Below, piece by piece: positions 22,678 through 35,891 of a stretch of DNA of 64,000 bases. Within the stretch, counting starts at the first letter, position 1. Every line of letters begins with the position of its first letter. The stretch spans positions 21,181,951 through 21,245,950 of the forward strand of contig CM053259.1 in NCBI GenBank assembly GCA_028583405.1, in the 5' to 3' direction. Position numbers and translations under genes: made by a program. Origin of the DNA: Pogonophryne albipinna. Its lineage: Eukaryota; Chordata; Actinopteri; Perciformes; Artedidraconidae. A model generated the notes under the pieces. It ran no database searches and was not told where the DNA came from. It saw only the letters and a list, made by a program, of their open reading frames with translations.

Positions 22678-24710
22678 AGCATATAAAGACAGACAAAATA
22701 TTTAGGTCAGGTTATTTAATAAAATCAAACTTTGTGTCGACATTGTCATCATCAAGCAAAACAGCAACAGTCATACACACTTTTCTCTGTATTTCTTACT
22801 AAGAAAAAGACAGACACACTCGCACACATACTCAAGCAAACACACACACACACACACACACAAAGTCTTACATTGCAACCAGGTGTTGACATTATAATGA
22901 AGAACAAAACAGTTGAAAAACGAGTTGACCAACCAAACCTGATTGAAAGACTGTAAATCCCCTGACAACATTTTAGGGTTTTTGACCTTTCAGCGTTATT
23001 TTGGAAAATTTAACAGCAGAAAACATAGAAGGCATCCTGGCATTTAAACGTAAAACAGTGAAAGGTGTCAGCTGCAAACTATGTATAAAACAAATATTCT
23101 TACATAAAATTCTCACATATCACTTATTGCCGACGTATTGCTCCTGGAAGACTGTCAGATATTTCAAAGACAAGTGAAAAGAAAATGCAAAATATTAACG
23201 ACAATAAAAGTCGGGAAGGATTGTTGTATGTAGAGATATATGGAGTGAGGCATAGTTTTGTTCTTTCACACACGAGTGCTTTTGTACCCTTCAATATAAA
23301 AATAAAAATAGAGTCACATAAAACAAGACAAGAACTTGATGGGAGAGGAGGTAAAAAAAAAAGACTCATCACAGACTTAAAATGAGGTGTTTTCTTTCGA
23401 TTTTAAAGCTTAAAAATAATCCTTCCTCTTTCTTCTCATTTGGCACTTACGAAACAAGATACCCTTTGAACACTATCTAAAAATATAACAAAAAAACAGT
23501 CTTGCAGCACATTTCTCGACTCACACTCGCTTACTTTACACACACAACCCAATTTTTTTTCTACTCTACTACCCACATGTGTTTTACACTCCCGCTGTCT
23601 AGCCCTTCAGCCTACACCCTGATCTGAGTTTCACCCTCAATCCCGTTATAGCTCGTCGTGAGGGGCTTCATCTGCTTTCAGTCTGAACTCTGCCTCTGTG
23701 ATCTTTCCGTCTCCATCACGGTCCTGGTTGGAGAACATGTTGTCAATGATGCGGTTAGCATCGAAGCCAGGAGCCAGACGGCCTTTGCCCTCGCTCACCT
23801 GACGCATGATGTAGTCAGTGAACTGTGGAAACAAACGTGGAGTCGAAGATGTTAAGTTAAGGACACCCAGACTGTAATAGTGAGAACGTATCAGATGTTA
23901 CAAATATTACAGCAACAGCAGGTTAGTGTCACATACCTCAGAGGGCTCTACTTCCGCGTTCTTGTCAGTGTCCATCTCAGTGAAGAGGTCGGGGGACACG
24001 TCGTCGTTCCAGATGAACATGTAGCCCTCAGGAAGTCCCTCCTCCAGCTCCACCAGCTCGATGTCAAACACCAGCACAGCGCTCCCGGGAACCTCATCAG
24101 CTACACACAAATACAAACACACACAAACAGCATTAGTGGTAGAGTTCAGACTTAGTGCTGCTGAAGGAAAGAAAATGTATTTATATTCACCAGCTAAATA
24201 AACTCCTCCACAACTCTGCTGTTTGTCCTTTAAATATCTCCCCGTTAATTATAAATATTCAAATGTTACCTCAACTAATGCTTTTAGTTACTACCAGAAG
24301 AGAGTAGATTAATGGAGTTAAGATATCATCCCTTTTGTAGATGACCAGTCACAAATGACCACATGACCTCTCAGTTAGCACCCTTTGACAAAATCATGGG
24401 TCTTTTATCTCTTGACTGAGCATGTGTACTCAAACTGTAATAAACTGACTAAACAGGGTAAGAAGTTGCACTCTTCTATAGAGACCTAGAGAATGAGTGC
24501 TTTTCTTTTTGCAAAACATGATTAAAGATACAGAAGTTCTCATCTCTGACTAGTTCATTGAATAATTTTAACCACTGTTGCTAAAAGATTGCAATGAAAT
24601 GGTGGGCCATGATTGAGTGGTGGTACTGTATATATGTTTTTAGAATATCATAGATAAGATGTCTTAAAGTGCCTATGTGTAAAAAATATATAATTAGAAC
24701 ACAAACTATA
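22678..24710 (-). repeat. Distal copy (A) of the tandem duplication of the fkbp9 3' end
   Basis: This block is almost identical to 24714-26762. It contains intron 8 sequence, exon 9, exon 10 and the presumed 3' UTR. The copies differ in CA-repeat length, an 8-bp and a 16-bp indel in the intron, and a few substitutions. Three bases (taa) separate the units. The shared text ends aactata and begins agcatataaag. Confidence 0.92.
23646..24100 (-). pseudogene. fkbp9: Duplicated fkbp9 terminal exons 9' and 10' (copy A)
   Basis: Exon 9' (23937-24100) and exon 10' (23646-23822) keep intact splice sites and frame, and end in the same HDEL and stop as copy B. The encoded protein differs from copy B by one residue (GFDANR here, GFDPNR in copy B). 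Copy A lies downstream of copy B's stop and probable polyadenylation region, so it would be used only if copy B were skipped or read through. It has no upstream FKBP domain of its own. I class it as a duplicated gene tail, possibly an alternative terminal cassette. Assembly duplication of two alleles is also possible. Confidence 0.75.
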
Positions 24711-24713
24711 TAA

Positions 24714-24870
24714 AGCATATAAAGACAGACAAAATATTTAGGTCAGGTTATTTAATAAAATCAAACTTTGTGTCGACATTGTCATCATCAAGCAAAACAG
24801 CAACAGTCATACATACTTTTCTCTGTATTTCTTACTAAGAAAAAGACAGACACACTCGCACACATACTCA

Positions 24871-24906
<36 letters not shown>

Positions 24907-26762
24907 GTCTTACATTGCAACCAGGTGTTGACATTATAATGAAGAACAAAACAGTTGAAAATACGAGTTGACCAACCAAACCTGATTGAAAGACTGTAAA
25001 TCCCCTGACAACATTTTAGGGTTTTTGACCTTTCAGCGTTATTTTGGAAAATTTAACAGCAGAAAACATAGAAGGCATCCTGGCATTTAAACGTAAAACA
25101 GTGAAAGGTGTCAGCTGCAAACTATGTATAAAACAAATATTCTTACATAAAATTCTCACATATCACTTATTGCCGACGTATTGCTCCTGGAAGACTGTCA
25201 GATATTTCAAAGACAAGTGAAAAGAAAATGCAAAATATTAACGACAATAAAAGTCGGGAAGGATTGTTGTATGTAGAGATATATGGAGTGAGGCATAGTT
25301 TTGTTCTTTCACACACGAGTGCTTTTGTACCCTTCAATATAAAAATAAAAATAGAGTCACATAAAACAAGACAAGAACTTGATGGGAGAGGAGGTAAAAA
25401 AAAAAGACTCATCACAGACTTAAAATGAGGTGTTTTCTTTCGATTTTAAAGCTTAAAAATAATCCTTCCTCTTTCTTCTCATTTGGCACTTACGAAACAA
25501 GATACCCTTTGAACACTATCTAAAAATATAACAAAAAAACAGTCTTGCAGCACATTTCTCGACTCACACTCGCTTACTTTACACACACAACCCAATTTTT
25601 TTTCTACTCTACTACCCACATGTGTTTTACACTCCCACTGTCTAGCCCTTCAGCCTACACCCTGATCTGAGTTTCACCCTCAATCCCGTTATAGCTCGTC
25701 GTGAGGGGCTTCATCTGCTTTCAGTCTGAACTCTGCCTCTGTGATCTTTCCGTCTCCATCACGGTCCTGGTTGGAGAACATGTTGTCAATGATGCGGTTA
25801 GGATCGAAGCCAGGAGCCAGACGGCCTTTGCCCTCGCTCACCTGACGCATGATGTAGTCAGTGAACTGTGGAAACAAACGTGGAGTCGAAGATGTTAAGT
25901 TAAGGACACCCAGACTGTAATAGTGAGAACGTATCAGATGTTACAAATATTACAGCAACAGCAGGTTAGTGTCACATACCTCAGAGGGCTCTACTTCCGC
26001 GTTCTTGTCAGTGTCCATCTCAGTGAAGAGGTCGGGGGACACGTCGTCGTTCCAGATGAACATGTAGCCCTCAGGAAGTCCCTCCTCCAGCTCCACCAGC
26101 TCGATGTCAAACACCAGCACAGCGCTCCCGGGAACCTCATCAGCTACACACAAATACAAACACACACAAACAGCATTAGTGGTAGAGTTCAGACTTAGTG
26201 CTGCTGAAGGAAAGAAAATGTATTTATATTCACCAGCTAAATAAACTCCTCCACAACTCTGCTGTTTGTCCTTTAAATATGTTAATTATAAATATTCAAA
26301 TGTTACCTCAACTAATGCTTTTAGTTACTGTGAGAGCCTTACATACCAGAAGAGAGTAGATTAATGGAGTTAAGATATCATCCCTTTTGTAGATGACCAG
26401 TCACAAATGACCACATGACCTCTCAGTTAGCACCCTTTGACAAAATCATGGGTCTTTTATCTCTTGACTGAGCATGTGTACTCAAACTGTAATAAACTGA
26501 CTAAACAGGGTAAGAAGTTGCACTCTTCTATAGAGACCTAGAGAATGAGTGCTTTTCTTTTTGCAAAACATGATTAAAGATACAGAAGTTCTCATCTCTG
26601 ACTAGTTCATTGAATAATTTTAACCACTGTTGCTAAAAGATTGCAATGAAATGGTGGGCCATGATTGAGTGGTGGTACTGTATATATGTTTTTAGAATAT
26701 CATAGATAAGATGTCTTAAAGTGCCTATGTGTAAAAAATATATAATTAGAACACAAACTATA
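24714..26762 (-). repeat. Proximal copy (B) of the tandem duplication of the fkbp9 3' end
   Basis: This block pairs with 22678-24710 and holds the exon 9 and 10 copies nearest to exon 8, hence the likely functional ones. ATTAAA on the minus strand at 24751-24756 is a possible polyadenylation signal near the end of the unit; the equivalent in copy A is at 22715-22720. Confidence 0.92.
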
Positions 26763-29700
26763 AGCTGGATCTTCACTGTGACAGTTTGTTTGATAAATGA
26801 ATTGACTTTCATAAGAATATAAATGCCACTCTTTTAGCTTAATTTAGCTCAGCTTAAAGACTGACACAGCTAGTCTGACTCAAAGGTACATGCATGAAAA
26901 TCTGAATCTTACTCATCAGAAAGACCACCATCTTATATATTCTCTGTTCTTTCTGCTGATAGAGTTTTGTGAAGTACTTACCGACTCCTCTCTCCCCATA
27001 GCCCAAGTGAGGAGGAACGACAAGATGTCTTTTCTCTCCAACACACATCTCCAAGAGTCCGTCCTCCATCCCTGGCACTACCTGGTTGGCTCCCAAAACA
27101 ATGTTGTATGTCTTTCCATAGTTATGCCTGAAACAAATCGTAAAAAAACAGAGAACACAAAATAACTATCTCGGTCATCACTCTTAACATCACACATAGT
27201 ATGTTACTTCTAACAGTATTCTTCAATTATTTATTATATATATATTATATGTGTGAAAATATCCAAAGTCAGGATGATAATGTGTGCCAGGAGGTCAACG
27301 TTCAGTTGTGTTTCAGTGGGGAAAAGGCCAAAGCTAGTGTTGAATCCACAAAATAGATACGTTTTGAAGGTTATCTCGTGACAGAGCAAGTCTTCAAGTC
27401 ATCCGTGAAAGATTATCTTATCTTTTATATTTATGATATTTTTCTACTTTAATTTGTTTTTATCATTTCGATGAAGCATGCTGTCTATAAGCTCCTGCAA
27501 TTTTCCAAAAACGTGTGTACACATGGTTATACATTAAACACTAATCAACTTGCAAATAATGTAGGGCTGTATGGTGCACTAAAAAGGGGAAGACTTTAAA
27601 TTAAAAAGACAGATAGGACCTGAAGAGGAGGTGAATGTGCAGTTAGGACTTGAAGACGGAGAAACTACCATAGCAATTCCTCCTAGCACTTTTTACATAC
27701 ATAAGAGTGGTTGTATACAACAGTATGAAACTGATTTCAAATTTTAATAAGTCAATAAAGGAGCATGGCTGCTCATTCCCTGGCTCTCAAAAGAGTTTGG
27801 CTGGCTGTTTAATCTATGTTCACACTGAGACAGTACAACACATAGAAAGAACAGTACACCTATTGTGTAAGTACATACAAGCAGGTCACACAGTATGATC
27901 ACAAATACATAAAATCTGTTCAAAATCTGTTTTTATTAAAAAGTACAGGCTGCATTATGTGTTCTCAGCCTTGGAGAAACTTGACATGTTTTGGTATGTG
28001 TCTGAACCTCTCTTTCGTGGTTAATTAATAAAACAGATATTTCAACGTGAGCCTACTTTGTTCATGTACTGTTGAGGTTAATTTCAGTAGTTGTGTGCTA
28101 TCATGTATTTACAAAGTGTGAAGAAGAGGCAACTTTAGAATAGGGAACCTGTTCAGGTCAATTAGAGTCAAATTACTAGCTTATTGGTTATGAACAAGAC
28201 TTCACTTTAAAATAGGGAACATATTCTTAGATAGAAATACCTCATTTTGAGTTATTTAGACACAATTAACACTTATAGTTTAATGTCTTGTTACATAAGA
28301 AAATATCATATTTGTTAAGTGTTATTATGGGAGAATTACTATTCTTGTGGTACTACTGCCTTATTAGGCCCATATTGAGCAGAGCATATTAAGACCCAAA
28401 CTCATGTACAACAACTTCCTTACTTGCAATAAATAAGCACTAATTAGAGGGTTATTGAGGAAAAACTCTCAACTATTGGCTTATTACTTGTAGAATACGG
28501 TCATGTAGAATAAGGCATTAATAAGTGTTTTATAATGACTAATAAAGAGCCAATATACTGCTAATATGCATGTTAATTAACAACTAGTTGATGGTTAATT
28601 TGTGTACCTTAATATAAAGTGTTACAGAGGAGGTGAATGTGCAGTTAGGACTTGAAGACTAACAGATAAAAACAGCATGAGACGGAGAAACTACCATAGC
28701 AATTCCTCCTAGCACTTTTTACATACATAAGAGTGGTTGTATACAACAGTATGAAACTGATTTCAAATTTTGTTAAGATTTTTAGACATGCTAGTGGCAT
28801 GAGTCTGTTGGTCGGTCAGTTTGGTGTGAAATATCTTAAGAAATAGTGGATGCATTGCCAAGAAATATTGAACATTGGACATTTTTGCTCCCCATATGAT
28901 GAATCCAAATACTTTTGTTACAACTGTCTATTTTCCACTGTCAATAGCCCAGGGATAACCTTTCAGGCGTGTGTAGAAAACATTTTAAAATCTCTCCATG
29001 ATATTCCTATCCTACTGTTTGACAGTTAACTCTGTTTTACAATGAAATCCTTGCCTGGAGGTTTGGTTTTGTGATCCTGTTGAAACACATTTTACCATCC
29101 AAAGAGCGGCTTGCAGTAACACAGCTCTACCAAATGCCCTCCTTTGATCCTTTCAACTGAGATGCAATTTGTCACATCCTGTCCTTTTGTCAGTCTCCCC
29201 ACCATTTGGTCTTCACAGACAACAGATGGTTTAAACGCCCTTGCCCTCAAGATCAGCTCAGAGGTCAGGTCATTTTCTCAATGCCAGCATGAATGCAATC
29301 CATTATCAACTCTGCTGAATAAGTGGAATGGATTTAAAGTGGAGATTCTCTCTTCAATATATTTTTTTAAGGATTTCTTTCACAAATTGATAGTGAGATT
29401 CACTATTCTCACATGCACTACATCCAGGGAACATTTCTGTCTTGAAAAATGCCATATGAAAGTTTCTTTCTTTGTAATGGAATAACGCTTTAGCTATTTA
29501 AAGTGGAGATTTTTTATTCAAATTGGACCTAAAGGATATTTTTTAAAGAATCTCCTTTAAAAAAAGGAGCCTTTCTTTTGACGGAAGTAACCCTTTACGT
29601 GCTTGTCCCTGCAATGTTATTCTTTCATTCACCATACAGCTGTACATTCAATTTCTATAAAATGTTAAAAAGTCTTAAAGTGGGAAATCAGTGGTACAGA

Positions 29701-32700
29701 TTTCCCCTCATACCAATCCCTGCATGAAATGTAGGAGAAACATGAACATTTTAGGAAAAGTCTCGATGTGTTGAAGCGAGTTAAGATGTTCTGCTTTCCC
29801 AGGAGGCCTTAAAGTGTCTCACTAAGGTTTACTCACGTAGAGTCGATGGATGTGCCGTCCATCAGAGAGGCGTTGTAGTGATATTTGATAAAGTCTCCCT
29901 TCTTGGTTTGTTTATCACACTCCTCTGGCTTGTGGACGGTGGTCATCACAGCGTTGTCTGTCGGGTTGTGGAAGTCGATGATGTCGATGTCAAACACCAG
30001 CACAGCTGAACCAGGGATCTTAGAGCCTGAGAGGGACATGGTAAGGGAAAAAATAAAACAATATTAAAAGCTGCAGACAAAGAAGAGTAAATGGAGACAT
30101 TTTGTGTAACAGTTTAAGGTATTAGAGCATTGCACACACCTGTGCCCTCCTCCCCATAGCCGAGATGTGGGGGGATGATGACGGTGCGTTTCTCTCCGAC
30201 ACAGACTCCAATCAGACCCTCGTCCATGCCGGCGATCACGTAGCCTTTGCCCACATAGGTGTCATAGGTATGATTACGAGAGTAGCTGTGGAAGAGAAAT
30301 ATTAACAAAAGTATTGTTAAATTACCAGTTACAAAAATCAGTCACAATGAACTTTCTTATAGTAGGCCTATATAGTGAGTTAATCACATACAGAGGTAGT
30401 AGGAAGTGCACAACTGAATAACACCTATAGTAAAGTGACTATAGGACATACAATTATTCTGTCGCGGGGAACAGGGGCAGAGAAAATAAAAGGCTAAAGC
30501 CACTGTGTGCATGAGTTGCTTTCAGCTCTTTGTTTTGGAGGTTACATTTGTGTTTTTTCTTACCATGAAAAATGCCAAGGTAAGATGGCATTTTAGAAAA
30601 TAACTTCAAATTCCTTGCATGGGTTTATGTATGCATTTTTTTTGTATATATGCAATATATAACACAATATATTGACAGCATTATTCATGAAAGAAGAAAT
30701 ATGGAATAATAGTCTTAAAGAACATTATTTTTATAGTTTTATTTTAGTTTTATTAGACTTTTAGTATGTAAAGACACTTTGTCAGTCGACCAGTCTTTGC
30801 CAAAGGTTACCAAACAGGAAGTAATCTTCTGTTTTGATAAGTAGCAGTATTTTGTAAATGAATCAAACAGAACATTTCCACTGATGCTTTTTAAGTTTCG
30901 TTTCTTCTCTCAATGTGGCTTCAGTGCAGAGAAATGCTGCCACCCTCAGGCCACTTGAGGAACAACAGACATGAAATATTAATTTGAGAAACAGCGTGTA
31001 AAATATATTTGAATGGTTTATTAATTTAAAGGTATAATTACGACAGTCTTTGTTATTATTTATCTTGCTTTGTCCCTTATTTTATATTTTATGTATTATT
31101 TATATTCCTATTAAGTTACAGTAATGCTCATCTGTTTCTGGTTTTATATAGCACATGGTAGTGTGAAAAAATAATACAACTATCATTTAAATTAAATGTT
31201 ATATTTACTATGAGCCTTTCTGTGTGGCTAATAGGATGAATATTAAACACTGACACATACCTGGAATCAAAAAATGTTCCATCGAGGAGGCTGCCATTGT
31301 AGTGGTAGCGCACAAAGTCTCCAGTGACGGTCTTCCTGGTGCAGGACTCGGGCACCACCTGATTGGTCACTGTGATCCCATCTTTGGGGTTGTGGAGGTC
31401 CAGAAGCACGACGTCAAACACCAGAGATGCCTGACCCGGGATGTCGCTACCTGGAGAGCCAAGAAGAAGAAGAAGAAGAGGAAAGGTTAAAGACGAGAAA
31501 AAAGGCACTACAGGAACTCCAGAAACATTCTTACTCATTCTTCTTCCATTGATGAATATATTTTAAATTGTTATTTTGTCAAACTATCTTTTCCAAGGTG
31601 AACTTTAAACTATGACAATTTGATGTTAACCTCACAGCATGGTAACCTCCTGAAAAGCTTGAAGCAATAAAGGAACATGTATTTATAATATATCTGGTAT
31701 TGTTACATAAAGTGAAAGCCTAATTTGAAAGTTGGATAAATAGATATTACCTCTCATACTGGAAGTGATTGTATTTTGCTCCTTTTCATTAGGTTTTAAT
31801 TGTTTCCTTCACGTATGAAAAAGGCAGTTCATTTGTATTAAAGATGATATTCACAAGAACAAAGTAGAATGAATAAATAAAGATTAAAAATACAAAAACT
31901 GTTATACATTTTTTTTCCAATATTGTTGGCTGTAAAATTAAGACAAATGTAGTCTTATAATATATTATTTAATATAATGCATCATAAATTATATGTATAT
32001 GTTTGTACTATTATTCATCTCTGACTAGACTAAGAGGGTAAAACCAGATGAGTTGTGTCGTTGAACTGCATTTGTATGTGATGTACTGCCATCTAGTGCT
32101 TAAACTGTGCAACGACAGCATCTTTTGATTTTTACTGTGATTATCAATCTCTTCTTTTTCTCAAAAATCAATCACAGAAATAAAATCAGACTCAGAAGAG
32201 TGAGAAAGAGTGAGAATAACAAATTTGAATGTGTAAATGGATGAGTTATTGTGGGTAATTGAAAGTAAATGGTTGGATGATGATGTTTGGATATTGTACT
32301 TAGTTTTATAATTCTTTATATAATACTCGTAACCGTCTTAGTCTTTTTTTAATCATTGCAGTTGTTATGTATCCTTTTCTTTTGTTGGTTTTGTTCCTAT
32401 GTGCCCTGGTTGTATGTCAAAATGGTACCTCACATCTTAAATAAAGTTATAAAAAAACAGACTCAAAGAAATAAATCATATTAAAGAATGTGTAAACACT
32501 CACCATCTCCATTCTCTCCATATCCCAGTGACGGGGGCATAGTGATGATGCGTTTCTCTCCAACACACATTCCCAGAAGCCCCTGATCCATGCCGGCAAT
32601 CAGCCACCCGATCCCAACGTAAGTGTCATAGGTGCGCATACGGGTGTGGCTACAGGGAGGGGGGGAGGAGAGAGGTTACATATATGTGTTTGGGTGCATT

Positions 32701-35700
32701 TTTCTTTTAAATTGGGGATTATTTTACAAAACAAACCTGGAATCAAAGAGGGTCCCATCCAGCAGGGTGCCATTGTAGTGGTAGCGAATGTAGTCGGACA
32801 CCTCCACCTTCCTGGAGCAGGGGGAGGGGGTGTGATAGGTTTTGATCTGGACGCCATCCTCCGGGTTCCACACGTCGAGCAGCAGGACGTCAAAATGGAG
32901 GATTGCGTCGGCAGGGATTATTTCACCTGAGGGGAGAAAAACAAGTCAATCACTTGTCAAGTCAAGTAATGTTCAGCAGGAAGTACCAATGTGCTTGGTA
33001 AAAGAGAATGAATGCTTTTGGCATGGTTGGGAAACTGTAATAGAAATACAAATGTACATCAGTTTTTCTTTTATCTTATCGCGTGTAGGTCAGTTAGTGA
33101 GTGATTAGACGTCCAAAGACCTAAGGCATTTTGAAATGTTTTATGTTTTGAATATAAATCCAAAATTCTGCACTTAAAACGTGTCCATTTATTTAAAAAC
33201 ATACTTTTAAATGCACAAACCTTTGGAGAAATTTTAGTTATGAAAGTTGGGAAATGTAACCTCAAAATTAGCAAGTCTGTGTGACCATTACCAAGCGTAC
33301 CACAAAACAAGTTATTGTTTGTGTGAAAATGTCAGACTTTTAATTCACATGCTATATACATCCAGGGTGTAAATAGACAATGTACATAGCATTAGTATTT
33401 TTTATTACCTGTATTGGACCTGTTGAAGCAGGAAACATTGATGTGATAAATTCCATCTAATGAAGTTACTTTCTTACTTGAGTAGTTGTAGATATATTTT
33501 TTCATTCTTATTCAAGTAGTTATATTTTCTTCCTATATTATTTAAATCATTACCAAGGAAAACAATACTTCCTTAAGTACCATTGTTGTTTACTCTACCC
33601 ACCAATGATGTAAATAAGCAATTGAATCTTTACTGCTTATTAGCTGTCAGGCCTCTTTCCGGTTTTAATCCCTTTCTACCTCCCCCCAATGTTCTTCTCT
33701 CTTCCTGATGTTCCCTCTGATACAGACTTCACTCTGCCTCAGCTTTTACCTGTCCACACATGTCCCCCACTCTCTCTCCCATTATCTAACTATTTCATAC
33801 ACACACACGAAAAACATACACCGACTCACCCCACTCTGTAAACAGAGCCTTCACATTCTTCTTCTCATCACTAAACTCAAATGCATTCAATGCGACATAT
33901 TCTGACACAAACACTCTCTATGGTGTACTGTGACCTCCTCGTTACTTATGATTATATATATATATATATATATATATATGATTATATATTATCAATATTT
34001 AGACATGTTATCTGCCTGCTGCTGATGCTGTATCACAGTTAATCTCAGCTAAAAATATTCCTCTCCCTCCTCTGAACTGCTTCCTGGTTTGTGATGCCTC
34101 TCTGACATCATCAAACATGGACTCCTTGGGAGCAGCCCACTTTCTGATTCGGCTGAATACAACACACATTTTGGTGTGTATTGAGAAGCCTGTAAATGTT
34201 GTTCCTTATTCTCCTGCCAATGCCTGACCAAATTCTCGTATTGTTCTGATGAGCAGTGCCAGCTGGGTGCTCTCTCATGTATTCATAATAACTCCCAAGA
34301 GGATTAAACTAGCCCTCTCTCAAGTGGATCACTTTTTATTCTTGATCTCGCCTCATTCATAAAAATAAACAAGGATAGTGCTGTAAGACAGGAAGTTTAA
34401 AACATACCGTATCCCTGTTTGCCATAAGCGAGGTGAGGTGGGATCTTGACCAGGACTCTCTCGTTGACACACAACCCCACCAGAGCTTTGTCCATCCCTG
34501 CGATCAGCTGCTTCTTCCCAACAAACACGTTGTAGGTGGTGCCACGGTCGTAACTGAAACACATAAACACATTACTTTAATATAACTGTGAGAACATGAA
34601 TGGCTGCATTACATTCAGTTGGTTCCTACTTTTATTGTCATTACACAGTAGGCCTACTTACTATGTAACAAAATGGTTTCTCTGCATTTGACCCATCCTA
34701 GTGTTAGGAGCAGTTCCTTGCTTGAATTCCAAACATACTGTTGTTGTTTTTACCAGTGACCACATTAACTTTTGTAATGGAAAAACTAAATTCTAAATCC
34801 CTCATCTCATTCAGAAGAAAATGTACTTTGGCAAAACTTTTCACAAGATGTCTGGCCAGGATCTTGTTACAATGTCTGGTGGCAATTCTCTTTTTGTTGT
34901 TAATTTGTGCCTGGACTTGAGTTTCAGCATCTTTACATCCTGTGATTGAGATGTATCATTGATGTACAAAAAGGCAGATACAAATGTGAAATAATTAACT
35001 TTATATGAATATATGTGAGCACAGGACCTTCTCTAGAATAAGGATGTGTTTTTTTCTTTCACCAGCCCAGGGACTACAGGTGGTAAATCTCTAAATCTGG
35101 TACAAATCATTTTTTTGGATTATTTTAATTGTGTCCAGGGTGCATGATATCAATACAGTTAATAACCTTAACTAAAAATGTGCAATTAATTAAATGACCA
35201 ACATTTAAGTGAATCTGGAGCTTTTGGGGCCCATGGGGGACCAGGGGCCCTGGGCAGAAGACCACATGAGTGGTACGCTGTTATTACAGTTTAAAACCTT
35301 GGTGGTTCTCAAATTGAAGTCCAACGACCTTTTGAGGTGAAGGAGGGTCAACATAAGAAATAAGATTTGACTCACAGGTTTCAATTCATCGAGTGTACTC
35401 TCTAGGGCTAACAGTCATAATTAATTAGTTAAATAATGAAAATATATATCAGTTACATTTGGGGCCTTCAGTGTAATCTCTGGGAATGAAACAATCTTTT
35501 TAGAGCCCTTGGTTTAAGCATCCATGGATTCAGAGCTCAGCCTGCCTGCGTGGCTCACAGTGGCGAAACACTCAACGCGCACTTTTACGCATCACGCGCA
35601 CGCTGTTTGCACCCTGCAACCCGGTCTTCTCTGCACCGTGAAACTAAAAGTGAGAAAAAAAACTCATAGTCGTGATACTCACCTCGAGTCGAACTTTTTG

Positions 35701-35891
35701 CCGTCCGGAAACATGCCGTTGTAGTGATACCTGACATAGTCGCCTACTTTGACTGCGCGCACACACTGCTCTGGCACGAATGTTTTCTCAATGAGGATGT
35801 CGTCTAACGGTACCGGAGGAGCGTCGCAGGCGGCGAAGGCCACCAGAACCGACAGAAACAGCATTGCATGCAAACACTGGATCATTTTCAC
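25689..35891 (-). CDS. fkbp9: FKBP9, ER peptidyl-prolyl cis-trans isomerase with four FKBP domains
   Basis: Ten coding exons give 567 residues (human FKBP9 is about 570): 35683-35891, 34408-34553, 32737-32926, 32504-32649, 31261-31450, 30140-30285, 29837-30026, 26982-27127, 25980-26143 and 25689-25865. An N-terminal signal peptide ([20 protein letters not shown]) is followed by four FKBP domains, each opening with a YHYNG/YHYNA-type strand and each with a GMD...EKR/NER core. Two EF-hands follow; the second ([12 protein letters not shown]) is canonical, while the first has Ala where Gly is usual. The C-terminus is HDEL, an ER retrieval signal. Domain text ([37 protein letters not shown]) and HDEL favour FKBP9 over FKBP10, which ends HEEL. 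Exons alternate 146 and 190 nt, so each 336-nt pair is one domain. The family catalyses proline isomerisation and assists folding of secretory proteins. It is head-to-head with crtap, and its last two exons are duplicated. Confidence 0.93.
27618..28772. repeat. About 130-bp direct repeat around a 0.9-kb segment in fkbp9 intron 7
   Basis: The block beginning gaggaggtgaatgtgcagtt and ending ctgatttcaaatttt occurs at about 27618-27745 and again at 28624-28772. The second copy has a 21-bp insertion. The segment between ends with taatataaagtgttac, a common fish transposon edge, which suggests a duplication later hit by an insertion. Confidence 0.8.
33951..33984. repeat. (TA)n microsatellite in fkbp9 intron 2
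   Basis: A simple alternating tata run lies within the intron between exons 34408-34553 and 32737-32926. Confidence 0.9.
34640..34760. mobile_element. Fragment of a dispersed fish repeat in fkbp9 intron 1
   Basis: The text ctctgcatttgacccatcct followed by agtgttaggagcag is a pattern I recognise from many fish loci, probably a SINE or DNA-element remnant. No ends are visible. Confidence 0.4.

Noticed and set aside
25689..35891. Identification as fkbp10
   Set aside because: The protein ends HDEL rather than HEEL, and domains 2 and 4 follow FKBP9 text more closely.
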